Source: Psoroptes ovis
Lineage: Eukaryota > Arthropoda > Arachnida > Sarcoptiformes > Psoroptidae
Direction: 5' to 3'
NCBI GenBank assembly: GCA_002943765.1
Contig: PQWQ01000016.1
Span: 1,178,001 to 1,242,000 of the forward strand
Length of the DNA: 64,000 nt
Part shown: piece by piece, positions 36,319 through 49,338 of the stretch
Numbering within the stretch: the stretch's first letter is position 1
Layout: each line of letters begins with the position of its first letter
The notes under the pieces: generated by a model
What the model saw: only the letters and a program-made list of their open reading frames with translations
What the model was told of the DNA's origin: nothing
Databases searched by the model: none
Program-made: the position numbers and the translations under genes

Positions 36319-39316
36319 TAATTTCTTAGCTAAATAATAATAATGATGATAATCAACAATTTAAGTGAATTTTGATCATTTTGAATTTTTTGCGTGTCAT
36401 TTGATCATTAGAGATGAAAATTGCTTGTAATAATAATAATAAACTATGACACTTATAATTTAGCTACAAAATGTGTATCGGTGAATTATTTTGGAATTAA
36501 TTCAATTTTTTCAGTGTTAGTCTTCAACATCTTAAGATTAAATACGATTCGATAAAGCCCGATTAATGAAAAAGAAAAATGCCCATCATTAATTGATGAT
36601 AATAATTATTATTGGCAGATATTTCTGAACATATAACTTACATATGAAGGTAATTACCTCATCGTATTTATTATTATTATTTAAAAAGACCTTTTACATC
36701 ACATGTTTTTTTTCTTTAATTTGAATTACATTCAAATTAAAATAAAAAAAAAATTTCCTTCTTATCATTTTTTCCCAGTTACAATTAATTTAGATTTAAA
36801 ACACTAAGACACTGGCCTACGATACGGCCATACATACATGTCATAAACATTTCACGATCTTAACATTTGTTAAAGGCATTAATTTGATATTTCAGATTAC
36901 TTATTGGACCAAATATACTTTGGCCAATTTTTTTTTCAAATTCAATGCATGATTAATTAAATTTACGGTATTTTCTCTCGGAGTATTTTTCCAATGGAAA
37001 AAATCTTGTATGAATTTTCTTTGAAAAGATTTCTTTAAATTCAAAAATTATTGAATGATTGAATAATAATGATTAAATAAATAAAAAGTAAACAATTTAT
37101 CTCACTGATATTGCTTCAAGTCTGATTGTGAGCTTGAAACTTTTTGTTTGAAACAAAAAACAAAACAAAAAAAAAAGAAATAAAATAAAATTAAAAGTAA
37201 AACTGTATCAAAAGTAAGTAAGAAAAATGAAAATAAATCGAAATCGAAAATAGCTTAGAGGCATAATAAATTTCTTATCTTGTTTTATAAAAAAAAAAAA
37301 AAAAATTTGGATCAAAATATATATACGCAAGGGATTTTCCCGGAAATTTCTCCATTCATTGACCATTTTTCCGATTAATATTACATTACAGACATACATA
37401 TATGTATATATATAGCAAGATATAAATATATCAATTGATAATAATGATAATAATAATAAAAAACTTGAAATTTATGTTTTAATCAACAACAGAAAAAAAT
37501 ATAAGAAATTTAATTTTTAAAAATTTGGAAATCTCCAAATCTGTTTAATCTTTGGTTGTTGTTGTTGTTGTTGTTTCATTACAATTTTTTTGAAGCCATT
37601 TATCTGCATTATTTTCATTTTTTAAAAGAAAAAATATTGCATCCATTTGAAATTTTCAATATTTTTTTCAATTTTTTTTTGATACAAGTGAAATATATTC
37701 ATACAATTATATGGCCCAATGATTGAAAACAAATATACAAATGTTTGATAAGATACGTTTTGTTTTAAGGATAACTTTTAAGGCGAAAAAAAATAAATAA
37801 ATTTCAAAAAATATTTGACCAATCAAATGGAGACTAATTATGATTATTTCAATGTGTATGTATGTGTGTGTGTGTGTGTTGATGTATATGTTGGTGATTA
37901 ACATCGATTGATTTCGTATTTTATTAGTAATTTTCATTCAAGAAAAAATCGAGGTATTTCCCATACAACAAAAATATTGCTTTAATTTTCTCATATAAAG
38001 ATAAGAACGGTTTCAAAAAGTCAAAGATCATGATGTCCATTGGCGGCGATGACCTGCAATTGATTTGATGATGATGATGATTAAATTGTTTCATCATCAT
38101 CATCATCAAAAAACACTTTTGATATAGCCGTCTTATTGTTTGTTTATTTGGAAATTAAAAAAAAAAATAAATTCATCTTTTAATTATTTCAAAATTATTA
38201 TATTGATTTATTTATTTATCTAATTTTCAATTTATCTTGGAAAATTATCTTGGAATTCTTTTTTTTTCCATAAAATTTCACGAATATTTTTCCACAGAAA
38301 AAATTGATTTCACCTTTGATGGCTGATATATATCAGTATGGATTTATTTATTTGATAAATTTCATTTTTAATCCATTGATTTAATTTCATTGATTGATTT
38401 GATTCAATTAATATTAGTATTATTATCTTTGTCATAATAATGATAATAATTATCATTATTATCACAAATATTTCAGATATTATTATCATCATCTTTTTCA
38501 TATATAAATGATTATTATCACAATTCCATCGACCAATTATACAGCATCTTGGAGATTCAATAGAAAAAAAATTTCTCAAATTACTTTCATAATAAATTAA
38601 AAAGTCACGCTTTGAAACGTTTGTGATATATGATGAATATCAAAAAGGTCAATGAGATATAAGATTGAAAAAATAAAATAAAATAAAAATATTGAAATGT
38701 AATTATATCATTGATTTATTCCTACAAGATTGATTGTCTTAAATTCCACATGATTACCAATATTAATAATATTGATTCAAGAAAATTTGATCAATTCAAT
38801 TTTCAATTGGATCAATTCAATTATTATTATTATTATTATCATTTCCACAATTAACAATTTGTAAAATGCCGGAACATATTATATGATATTGTTGATATTG
38901 AACAAGGTAAATTTTCATGTGAGAAAAAAAAATCTTAAATAATTATCATTAATTGATTGGTTTTCTTTGTTTCTTCGGAGTGAATTTTCATATCTCGAAT
39001 GATCACATCTGAAGAAAAAACAAATGGCAAACAGATGACAATCACATTTGAACACATATTTGTGTCATTGTTTTTATTCACTCAAATGGTCATCATCATC
39101 ATCAGCGAAAACATTTTCAAATAATCGAAATTAAAATCAGAAAAAAAAGGAAAAATTCCCACTATATTTGAATTTTATATCATTTAAAATTGATCAAAAG
39201 ATTTGAATTTCGGTCCGATTGTTGTACGATTGTTTGTTTGATTGTTTATTTGTTGGTCAAAATTAAATTTTGACCAATAAAAACATTATTTTTCAATTTA
39301 TTTATTCGGTTGTCGT

Positions 39317-39323
<7 letters not shown>

Positions 39324-39356
<33 letters not shown>
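39324..39356. repeat. (GT)n microsatellite
   Basis: GT tract of about 33 bases, preceded by an imperfect GTGTTTGTG start. Confidence 0.9.
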
Positions 39357-39358
<2 letters not shown>

Positions 39359-40036
39359 TCATTTGACTTACTACACGAAATTCAATGATGATGACATTAC
39401 AAATCAGGAAAATAATGAAAATTGATTCATTTAATAAAAATAAAATGTCATAAGATAAAATGTAACAATAATAATAATAATAATAAAATTTGACCGACAT
39501 TTTCGTTTCTTTGATTGATTGATCGATGATTTATTTATTTATGTGAGTGTAATAATTGAATATGGCACCATGACAATGATGATGATGATGATGATAACAT
39601 AAGTATTTTGATAATAATAATTGATAATATCAAGTGTGTTTGATTGTAAGAAAAAATGATCCTATTCAAATGAAAACAACTAAGTTACTAAATAATAACT
39701 GAATGGCTGCTGCTGCTGCTGATGATGATGATCATCATGAAAATCCAAAAATAATCCACTGGAATTACGAATTGAAAAATGGATTTACAAAAAAAAAATC
39801 AGTGTGGAAATCAATCTGGGAACTGGACTAATTATTATTGTATTCTATTTTTGTAAATGTGAAAAAAAACAAAACAAAATACAACAATCTCACATGGACC
39901 ATTGAATTTTTAAAAATTTAAATCAAAGGTAAAAATTACTAATATTTAAAAATATAAACAAATAATGACCATATTTGTTTTTGAAATGAATAAATAAATA
40001 TAAATATTTATTCATTTCAAAAAAACAAAACTAAAA

Positions 40037-40127
40037 TATATTAGGTCATGTCCGAAAAGTTTTCGGCCGATTTTCCTATGATTTTCCAACGATATAATCG
40101 GCAAAAACTTTTCGGACAACCTAAATA
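40037..40127. mobile_element. Palindromic mariner-like MITE, copy 24 (type B)
   Basis: TTAGGTCATGTCCGAAAAGT on the left (with a two-base insertion) and AAAACTTTTCGGACAACCTA on the right. Confidence 0.85.
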
Positions 40128-41024
40128 TGTGCAAATTTTTTTCAATTACATGTGAATATAAATATTTTTCGTAATCCATATATATATATATCATTCGAAT
40201 ATGTAAATGAATGTGTCATCTTTGAAAATTGAAAAAAAATAAAATTTATTTATTTATTTATTTAAAAATAAAATAATATTTAAATTTTAAATATTATTTA
40301 AGGAATGTATGAATGGAAAAATAAGCAAAGTAAATTATCGCACCAATTAACATAATCGTACATATTTGTTTTGCTTCGTTTGTCATTCAACTCAATTCAT
40401 TGAATGAAATAATGGCATTCAAAAATTTTTTTCTTAAAATTTTAAAATGTTTGATTGAACTTGATTTTATTTTTCGTTCATTCGTTTGTTTGTTTATTTA
40501 TTAGTTCATCTGATTATTATTATTCATAGAATTTATATTATTAAATCAATGGAAATGATGATCGATGAAATGGAGTGAAACAAAACAAAAACTAAATTTT
40601 GAATATCTTTGAAATATTGAATGTCTTAATGAACTTAAGATATCTTAAGACTAAAGATATTAATAAATAAATATTTTTTAAGAAAAAAAATAATAAGAAT
40701 AAAAATGAAAATTGTTTTTCAATGGAAATTGATTAATTATCGACAACGATTTGCTTCCGTTTATTTTCAAATTTTTGGCGGCTTGTTTGAAAATTTGTTT
40801 AAAACACTAAGCTTTCATTAGGTATTGTTGTTGTTAATATATTCATGTTCATTGATCATTCATTGATCGCTGTTTTATATTATTACATACATTTGATTAT
40901 ACAATATTTTTCTCACAAAATATGTGCAATCAATTTTCAATTTTGCTTTTGGAAAAAAAAAAACAATTGTTTTTCATCATTCATTTGTCTTAGATATTAT
41001 CAATATAAATGTACAAACATACAT

Positions 41025-41112
41025 TATATTAGGTTGTCCGATAAGTTTTTTGCCGATTTTCTTATAATTCTCTACGATATATTAGGCAAAAACTTTTCGT
41101 ACAACCTAGTAT
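41025..41112. mobile_element. Palindromic mariner-like MITE, copy 25 (type B)
   Basis: TTAGGTTGTCCGATAAGTTT on the left and AAAACTTTTCGTACAACCTA on the right, loop CTACGATATATTAGGC. Confidence 0.88.
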
Positions 41113-41337
41113 TTATTATTATATTTATTCATATACAAATATATGTATATATGTGTGTGTGTTTGTTGATAGATATGCTTTAATTTTTGAAAGGAAAAAA
41201 ATAAGAAATAATGATAAGAAAATGATTGACAAATTAATTTTTTTTCGTTTTTTTTCTTTGTTTTCTTTATTGGTAATAATTAATCATGTATGAAAATTTA
41301 TTTATCATAATAATCATAATAATAATAATACAAAATT

Positions 41338-41446
41338 TCAAGTTTTATTTCATAGTTTTAAAATTAAATTTCATAATTATACAATTGAAAATTATATTTA
41401 AAAATTACGAAAATCAATTTCAAAACTCTGAATTAAAACTTTAAAC
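41338..41446. repeat. AT-rich inverted repeat, family 2, copy 3
   Basis: TTTCATAGTTTTAAAATTAA on the left and CTGAATTAAAACTTTAAAC on the right. It shares AATTATACAATTGAAAATTA-like centre sequence with the copy at 32910. Confidence 0.65.
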
Positions 41447-42447
41447 AGCAGTAAGTGATTGTTTTTCAAATTATTTTTAAATATCGAATATATACATACA
41501 TATACACATACACATAGATAGAAATAATCATTATTTATTGTCATTCATTCATTCATATTTGTTAAATCTATGGATATTTTAAATTATGTTTGTTTGTTGC
41601 TGTTTGCTGCTGCAATATTTTTGAATGTACACACACATATGGAAAAATTGCAAACTAATCGAGTTGCAATAGTTTGTCTTCTAGCCAGACATCTAGCATT
41701 TAGATTTTTAATTATTATTTTTGAAATAATTCAATCAATTTGCCAATATTTTTATCGTGATAATCAATCAATTATTCAATTTGAAAAATTATTGATTGAT
41801 CGATTGATTGATTACATTCTATGACTATCAAGTTTCATTTTCAATTCATATTTTTTTTTCCTGATCAATCATCATTTTAGGGCTATTGTTCAATTGAATA
41901 AATTGGTTCAATTTTGGTCGTTTGATTTTCATTTTTCTATTTTTATAATTGAAAAATTAATTTTTTTCGACCAAATACAAAATAACGGAACCGTTGACAA
42001 ATTTGATTTTGAAATTTCAATTTTTTAAAATAATTCAAAAAATGAAATTAATCTTTTTCTTTTATTAAAATTCCTCTCCACAAAACACCATTTCCGTCCA
42101 TTATCAATCATTTCAAAATTTTCATTTTTCATACATTAGATTCATCATTGAATTATTTGTTGAATTTATATTGAATAGTGTGCATTGTGTGTGTGTGTGT
42201 CACACACACGCATTTTCACAGGTTTATATGTGTATTATTAGTGTGAGATATTTATATATATGAGTAAGTATAAATTTTTTATAAGGTTGTGAAATTTTTT
42301 TTTTTTTTTTTTTTTTTGTTCTCAAGATTTTCAAGGTTTTCAACCTATGAAATTGAGTCTGTGTTTTTGTTTTTTTGATTGAACACCGGTTTTTTGTTTG
42401 ATTAGTTGGTCGATTGGTCGGATGGTGTGTGTGTTTGTGTGTGTAAA

Positions 42448-44813
42448 TTAAAAAATGGATAAAATAATAATAATTGAAATAAGCACAAATAAAAATGAAA
42501 ACCAATATGGTAAATTATGTTGTACATTATTACCTTGTAAAATGTCCAAGAAAAATTTATTCCATTCAAATTTATGTTCATCATAATAAAGGTTATTTAT
42601 GAGAAAATTTTTTAAATATTTAGCCAAACAATCGTTTTGATTATTGAATAAATTTTCAAATGAATCTCTATATGTTTCCATATAAAATATTGATGAATGT
42701 CTTTGTGGATTATTATCATCACCAACATTTTCGTCGTTCATACGATTTTCATAATTACAATGCTCATGATGATTCAAACGACGAAAATAGATACGATTCG
42801 AAATAATGTTTGAATTAATTGTCCATAGCCATAATGTATATACTGGCAGTGTTGTAAGGAAATCGATGAAGAAAAATAATGCTATCTCATGTTTTAGCAA
42901 AAAATTAAAGAATTCAAGATTATAATTTCAATTTTTTTTATTACAAATAAATAAATTCAACTTACATTGTTTAATGGCTAATGTAAGCAAACGAAGTACA
43001 AACAATACAACGTAATACATTAATACTGTTGGCAAAAGAAATATGAATATTGTCAATAATATTGTACCGATGAACAGATGTACATTTTCATATGAATATG
43101 AATCGATACGATTTCGAAGTGGATTATATTTTTTACCACGAAATAATCGCCATAACGATATAATACCAGCGATTTGAAAATTATAAACACGTGATGTATA
43201 ACCATAAAAACAGAAAATATGTACAGTTATCATGTTATATAAATCATATAATAAACTAATCCATTGAATCATTGAAAAATATTTATAAAAAAAAATGAAT
43301 TAAATTAATAATAATGATAATACAAACAAACATATTCAATTCACCTGATTGCAAATGTAGCTCCAAACACACCGGAATAACAGGTAAATATCATCATCAT
43401 TGGAAATAATGATTGAAATATGAGCATATAATTTTGCCATAAATAAATATGATAAAACATTAACTGTGATAGAGCATAATTGAATGGTTGATTTAGCTTC
43501 AGACCGGCAGGCATACTTTGCAGTAAGATCAATAAATTATTAGTCTTATTGACCATTAAATTAACATTTGTATTCACAAATTTTATCAATTGTTTTTGAT
43601 CAGTATAATGGAATATAATCATCGTAACAATAACACCTAATAATTGATCAAATATCATTGATAACACCAAATTACCAAGCGATATTGTTCGTTTTGTTGG
43701 TGATTTTCGAAATAAATTCAATAAATAATGTATTTGTAGCACACGAAATTTTAAATGAGTTAAAAACAATGTCTTACGCATTGTTATACGATCAAGAAAA
43801 TTAAAAAACCAAAATAAGTATATCAATAGAAGGGTTGTTTTTGATGATTTATTCGATATATTTGAAGTATTGCAATTATATTTGCGATCATTTGATTCAT
43901 TTTTATCATTATATTCTAAAAAATTAAAATATTTATTATTTTCATCACAAATTTCAAGTTGTCGATCATCTGATTGATCATCAGCGAGTAGCATTGAATA
44001 TTGATACGAATTAATATAATTATTATAATGATAAATGAATGTGGTTGTCGCTTGAGTCGATATCAATAAATCACATTTATTTGAATTCATATTAGATTGC
44101 AATTGATTTTCATACATAATTGAAACATTATAAATACATTTCAATATGAAACTTAAAAATTCAATTCTAAAAAAAAAATAAATCAAAGAGAATATTAGCA
44201 ATTTTAATTCGAATAAAATCATATATATATAGCTATACCTGTTACCAGGCGTTTGTAAATCAAACGATTGACAATTCATCAAACGTTTTGAATCATAGAA
44301 AATGATTGCCACATTATTCAGCTCATTCATTTGCATACCATTTAAATGTAGCGATTCAATCTTTAATGAAATGTTTGACAATTCCCTTGATGAAATTTGC
44401 TGCGATAGATCATTATCATTTCGATTTTTGAATAATATTAAATCAAAATTTATAAAATTATCACATTTTTCATTTAAATCGGCCACCGATTGATTTGTTT
44501 CAGATGAATCAGCTGTTTTTGAATCAATGTTTTCAATCGAAGATGAAATAAATAAACGTCCCAAATAACATAAATTACCATTGACAAATTCTACTGATGA
44601 TAAATCGATAGTTTGTTTCGATGTTGACGATAATAATTCATCATCATTTTTTGCTGTATTTACGGCCATAATATTTACATTTAAAATATTACATTCATTA
44701 TTCACCTCATAACAACCGAATAATAAAACAATTTGTTCGCCAATACTTTCACCGTCTATATTCAATAACTGTTCAGGTATGAATACATTAATCCATTTTA
44801 TTTCATCCATCAT
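42448..44813 (-). CDS. PIGQ: Phosphatidylinositol N-acetylglucosaminyltransferase subunit Q (PIG-Q/Gpi1)
   Basis: Exons on the minus strand: 44813-44239, 44166-43345, 43255-42966 and 42881-42448 (706 residues). The diagnostic Gpi1 region is clear: MPAGLKLNQPFN...FYHIYLWQNY, then HIFCFYGYTSRVYNFQIAG, SLWRLFRGKKYNPLRNRID, SYSYENVHLFIGTILLTIF and LPTVLMYYVV. It has several membrane helices. PIG-Q is a subunit of the ER GPI-GlcNAc transferase that performs the first step of GPI-anchor synthesis, and it stabilises the PIG-A/C/H assembly. I chose the first in-frame ATG (44813); the frame stays open a few codons upstream. The N-terminal third is poorly conserved. The final exon contains a possible alternative donor near 42533, and its last 28 residues resemble an unspliced reading, so the C-terminus is uncertain. 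Confidence 0.88.
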
Positions 44814-46832
44814 CAATCGAATCAATCGACCGGTCGATTGATTTTAATGAGGCAAACAATTGACAGAAATAAACAAATTCAATACCTTGAACAAAATAAA
44901 CATAAATAAAATAAACATGCTATTTTCAAAATTGAAATTCAATTCAAAAGTCAAAACATAAGATGACGCTATGTTCGCTTTGTTTACCTCAAAAACATTT
45001 TTGGCATTTAAATTGGCCAAAATACAAAAATACAAAAATTCAAAATACAAAATTCAAAATCAATCGAACAATAGAAAATACACAACTCTCTTATCACAAT
45101 GTCTTTGTCAAATTCAAATTAATCCATCGATTGGAAGCCACACACAGTAAATAGATGAATAAATGCAATCATTTTATTTCATTTTATTTCATTTCTTTCC
45201 TTTATTTATTTTATTTTTTTTCTGATAATAATGATTTCAATGAGTTTCGAATCATCATCAGGAAAAAATAAATCAAAATAATAATAATAATTCCCCCAAG
45301 ATGGATATTTGAAAACATATCATCATCATCGTCATCATCATCATATATTTCCACACATAATTTTTTTTTTTTTTTTTTTTTGCTGATTGTCATTTCTATT
45401 TTTCAATTTCAATTTTTCCAAGTGCAAAGAGTAAATTATCATGTCATTATTATTACATGGATGAATTGATTGAGAAAATATTGAAGCAATTGAATTATAT
45501 TATGCACATATTTATTTCATTTTTTTTTCACAATTGATATTTTGACGTTTATTCAATTTTCAATAATTGAAAATTGGCCAAAAAAAATCAATTATTATTT
45601 TTTCTTTTGTCTCTCAAAATTTCAAATTATTTGATCATTTGAAAATTCAAGGATTTCACATGCAAACATACATACATTTTACAGATTTATTATTACGAAT
45701 GACATTTTCTTGTGTCGTTTGTATTTTTTTTTTTTTTTTTGCCTCTTTTTTTTCTTTGAATTGTTGCTGAATTTCCAATGTTCATTTCATTTTAATGTAT
45801 TTTTATTATTCGCCAATTATTAAACGACAAAATATTATCAGTTTTCCTCGTAACAAAAAAAAAAAAAAAAAAACTCCAATCAAATTAAATTTTTACTTAA
45901 TTGTTTTTAATATTTGCCCAATTGTTTTTGTTGTTGTTGTTGTTTGTTTGTTTCCATTGAAGAAATGAACATATATTCATATCCATAAATTCATTCATTC
46001 ATTCATTCATTCGATGTACACAACACCAGCTCAGCGCATCCGAAAACAGCAAATTTCAAATTTCAAATTTTCAATTTGATCGATGAAATTAAACTTGAAC
46101 CAACCAGCCAGCTCTCAAATCAAATACGGACCGATTATTTAATTTCTACGAAAAAAAAACAAATTATTATCATCATCATTGTGGCACACGCTGAACAGTT
46201 CTGGCAACAGGTAATTTGATTTTTTAATGATATAAGTAATTAAAAATTATCAAAAAAAAAAAAAAATAAATTAATCAAGCTTATCAGCATAATAATGCAT
46301 GATGATATGCTCGATAATTTAAAATTGAAATTTGAATTTTGAAAACAAAAAATTCAAATATTTCTTCATTAAATCATTGTTATTATTATTATTATTATTA
46401 TTATTTGATGTCCATGGATGAGGATTGATCGATTGATTGATTGGATTGATTGTCATTGAGATAATATTGAAATGAAAAAGAGAAACAATAAGTTGAAAAT
46501 ATAATGACATATAATACCGAAAAATTTCAATTTCAATTCATTCATCATTTCCACAAACAATTTAATTCATATATTTATTTATAATTTGACAAATCAATGT
46601 TACAATCATGATTGCAATTTTGAAAAGATAATGATTCTCCATTGCTTTTTTCCAAACAAAATTGAATTGATTCATTGAAGACGTCATTTAGCTCCATCAT
46701 TTTTTTTTAATAAATTAAAAAAAATTTGAAAATTGTTGTCTTTGCAAATTATGGATTTTCATTCATTCATGATGAATGAATGATGCTTGGTGTCGTATAT
46801 AGTCGATTGTGACTTAACTTTGTCAATTCATT
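44814..46832. other. PIGQ-G6PD divergent intergenic region
   Basis: About 2 kb between divergent genes. It holds A/T runs and TCA/TAA repeats but no MITE. A good splice donor (CAACAG/GTAATTTG) at 46210 and an acceptor-like GTGTCAAGCAG ending at 46850 suggest a noncoding first exon of G6PD ending at 46210. This is inference from splice-site quality only. Confidence 0.5.
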
Positions 46833-49309
46833 ATGGGTTTGTGTCAAGCAGGTAGAATGAAATTTAGTCAGCAGCAGCGGCAGCAACAACAACAACAAAA
46901 CCAATCAAATCATCGATCATTACCATTGAATTCGATCGATCATTTCATTAATAATAATCGAATAACTTATAATAATATTTCGATTATTAATGATAAAATT
47001 TCAGATACAAATTTATATTCAAATATTACCGACACTGTCAGTGCTAGTTCGAATGAAAAATTTTTAATCAATAAACCAATAAATAAAAATTTTTATTGGC
47101 ATAATTATATCCATTATGATATACCAAATGTAAATGAATTAAATCAAATACACAATAGTTCACGTAATTATGATGAAAATCTCAATGACAATTCAATAGT
47201 GATAACATCAACATCATCATCATCATCATCATCGACCCTATCATCATCATCATCATCATCCATATCTGTTTCATCATTATTTAATAATAATAAAAATAAT
47301 AATCGAAAACATTCTAAATCTATTATTAATTTAGACGATAAGAAAATACGTAGATCCAATCCTGATCGAATCCACAGTGAAAATAGTAAAAGTGACAATA
47401 ACAATAGCAATCGATTGACAAGCAACACCGATTCTGGTTACAATAAATCTGATAATCAAAGCTATATCATCAAGAATAAATCAAATTCAACATTATCGTC
47501 GTTTATATTGACAAAATTATCGCCGAAAATGGACAGTTTAGAATTATCTTTAGACGCATTACGTTTGATACGTGAATCATTACATTATCAAAGTGGTGAT
47601 CATTATATATTTTTCATTATGGGTGCTTCGGTAATTTATATGTTTCAATATTGCAATTTACATTTTTCTAATTTCGAACATTTTTTTTTTATTCAGGGTG
47701 ATTTGGCCAAGAAAAAAATTTATCCAACCCTTTGGTAATTATAAATAAAGTTTTAATTCATGAATTAATTCTGATATTTGATCATTTTTTTCCAAAAAAA
47801 AAAAAAAAATTCAAAGGTCAATTTATCGTGATGATTTGATACCGGCAAAAACTGTATTCATTGGTTATGCACGTTCTCAACTGACAATGAATGATATTGC
47901 AAAAAATATGCGAAAATATATTCGAATTGATAATGAAAATGAACAAAAATTATTTGAAAATTTTATTAAACAAAATATTTATGTTAAAGGTTCATATGAT
48001 AATCCGCAAGATTTCCAAAAATTACAAACAACTGTCAATCAATTGATTAAATCAAATTATGTTTGTAATCATTTGTTTTATTTGGCGCTACCACCGACCG
48101 TATTTTCTGTGGTCACACAATTGATCCATGATCATTGTATGTCAAAAACGTGAGTGATTAATAATTGATTAATGATATGAATGTATTTCTTTTAATATTA
48201 TTAACGATTTAAGAGGATGGAACCGTATCATTATTGAAAAACCATTTGGTCGTGATTATAATTCATCCGAAAAATTATCAAAACATTTATCATTGTTATT
48301 TGATGAACAACAAATTTATCGTATTGATCATTATTTAGGCAAAGAAATGGTACAAAATTTAATGAGCTTACGATTTGCTAATCGTATATTTGGACCTATC
48401 TGGAATCGAGAGAATATTTCATCGATTCAAATATCATTCAAAGAACCATTTGGCACTGCTGGCCGTGGTGGTTATTTCGATAACTTTGGCATCATTCGAG
48501 ACGTTATGCAAAATCATTTGCTACAAATATTGACCCTGGTTGCAATGGAAAAACCAGTTTCAATCAGTGCTGAAGATATCCGAGATGAAAAAGTGAAAGT
48601 ATTACGTTGTATGCAAACACTGACACTTGATGACATAATACTGGGCCAATATATAGCCAATCCTGTTGGAGAATCTGAAGATGCAAGACAAAGTTATGTG
48701 GATGACCCAACTGTGCCGAACAATTCATTGACTGCAACATTTGCATTGGCACGTTGCCGTATCAACAATGAACGTTGGGATGGTGTACCATTCTTTTTAC
48801 GTTGTGGTAAAGCATTGAATGAACGCAAAACAGAGGTACGAATACAATTTCGTGATGTTGCCGGTGACATTTTCCAAGGACAATGTAGAAGAAATGAATT
48901 AGTTATACGTGTACAACCAGGCGAAGCTGTTTACATCAAAATGATGAACAAAGAGCCCGGAATGAAATTCAATTTGGAAGAAACTGAATTAGATTTAACT
49001 TATCGTAGTCGATATAAGAATATTGTTTTACCCGATGCATATGAACGGCTGATTTTGGATGTATTTTCAGGTTCACAAATGCATTTTGTACGTACTGATG
49101 AACTTCGGGAAGCATGGCGCATTTTCACTCCTTTATTAAATGATATTGAAAAACATAAAATTGTACCGTTGCCATATACATATGGATCACGTGGACCAAA
49201 ACAAGCCGATGATTTTTGTGTTGCAAATGGTTTTAAATTCTATGGAACATATAAATGGCATCAACAACAATCAACCGATGATGATGATGGCAATAATAAA
49301 AAGCAATAA
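46833..49309 (+). CDS. G6PD: Glucose-6-phosphate 1-dehydrogenase with a low-complexity N-terminal extension
   Basis: Exons: 46833-47630, 47697-47734, 47817-48149 and 48214-49309 (754 residues). It oxidises glucose-6-phosphate with NADP+ as the entry step of the pentose phosphate pathway, in the cytosol. Visible motifs are the NADP-binding GASGDLA spanning the first splice, GYARSQLT, WNRIIIEKPFGRD, the active-site RIDHYLGKEMVQN, FKEPFGTAGRGGYFD and the structural NADP/dimer region AGDIFQGQCRRNELVIR. Human G6PD has about 37 residues before GASGDLA; here there are about 262, rich in Gln, Ser, Asn and Asp. If 46850 is a splice acceptor, translation would begin at the Met at 46857, still with the extension. 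The 3' end is convergent with the TMEM177-like gene, only 29 bases away. Confidence 0.95.
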
Positions 49310-49338
49310 ACAAAATTGACAACTCGATCAAACATTGA

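Larger units (their letters stand above)
31574..42447. other. 11 kb gene-poor region dense in palindromic elements
   Basis: No gene could be supported on either strand: the open frames are short, A/T-driven and resemble no known family. It holds ten palindromic MITE copies (16-25), two copies of the AT-rich inverted-repeat family, a (GT)n tract at 39324-39356, many TAA/TGA trinucleotide runs and A/T homopolymers. The end nearest 31600 probably contains the peroxidase promoter. Confidence 0.6.

Noticed and set aside
41570..41824. 84-codon frame with a signal-peptide-like start
   Set aside because: It lies in the element-rich gene desert, the sequence after the leader is A/T driven, and no homologous family is recognised.
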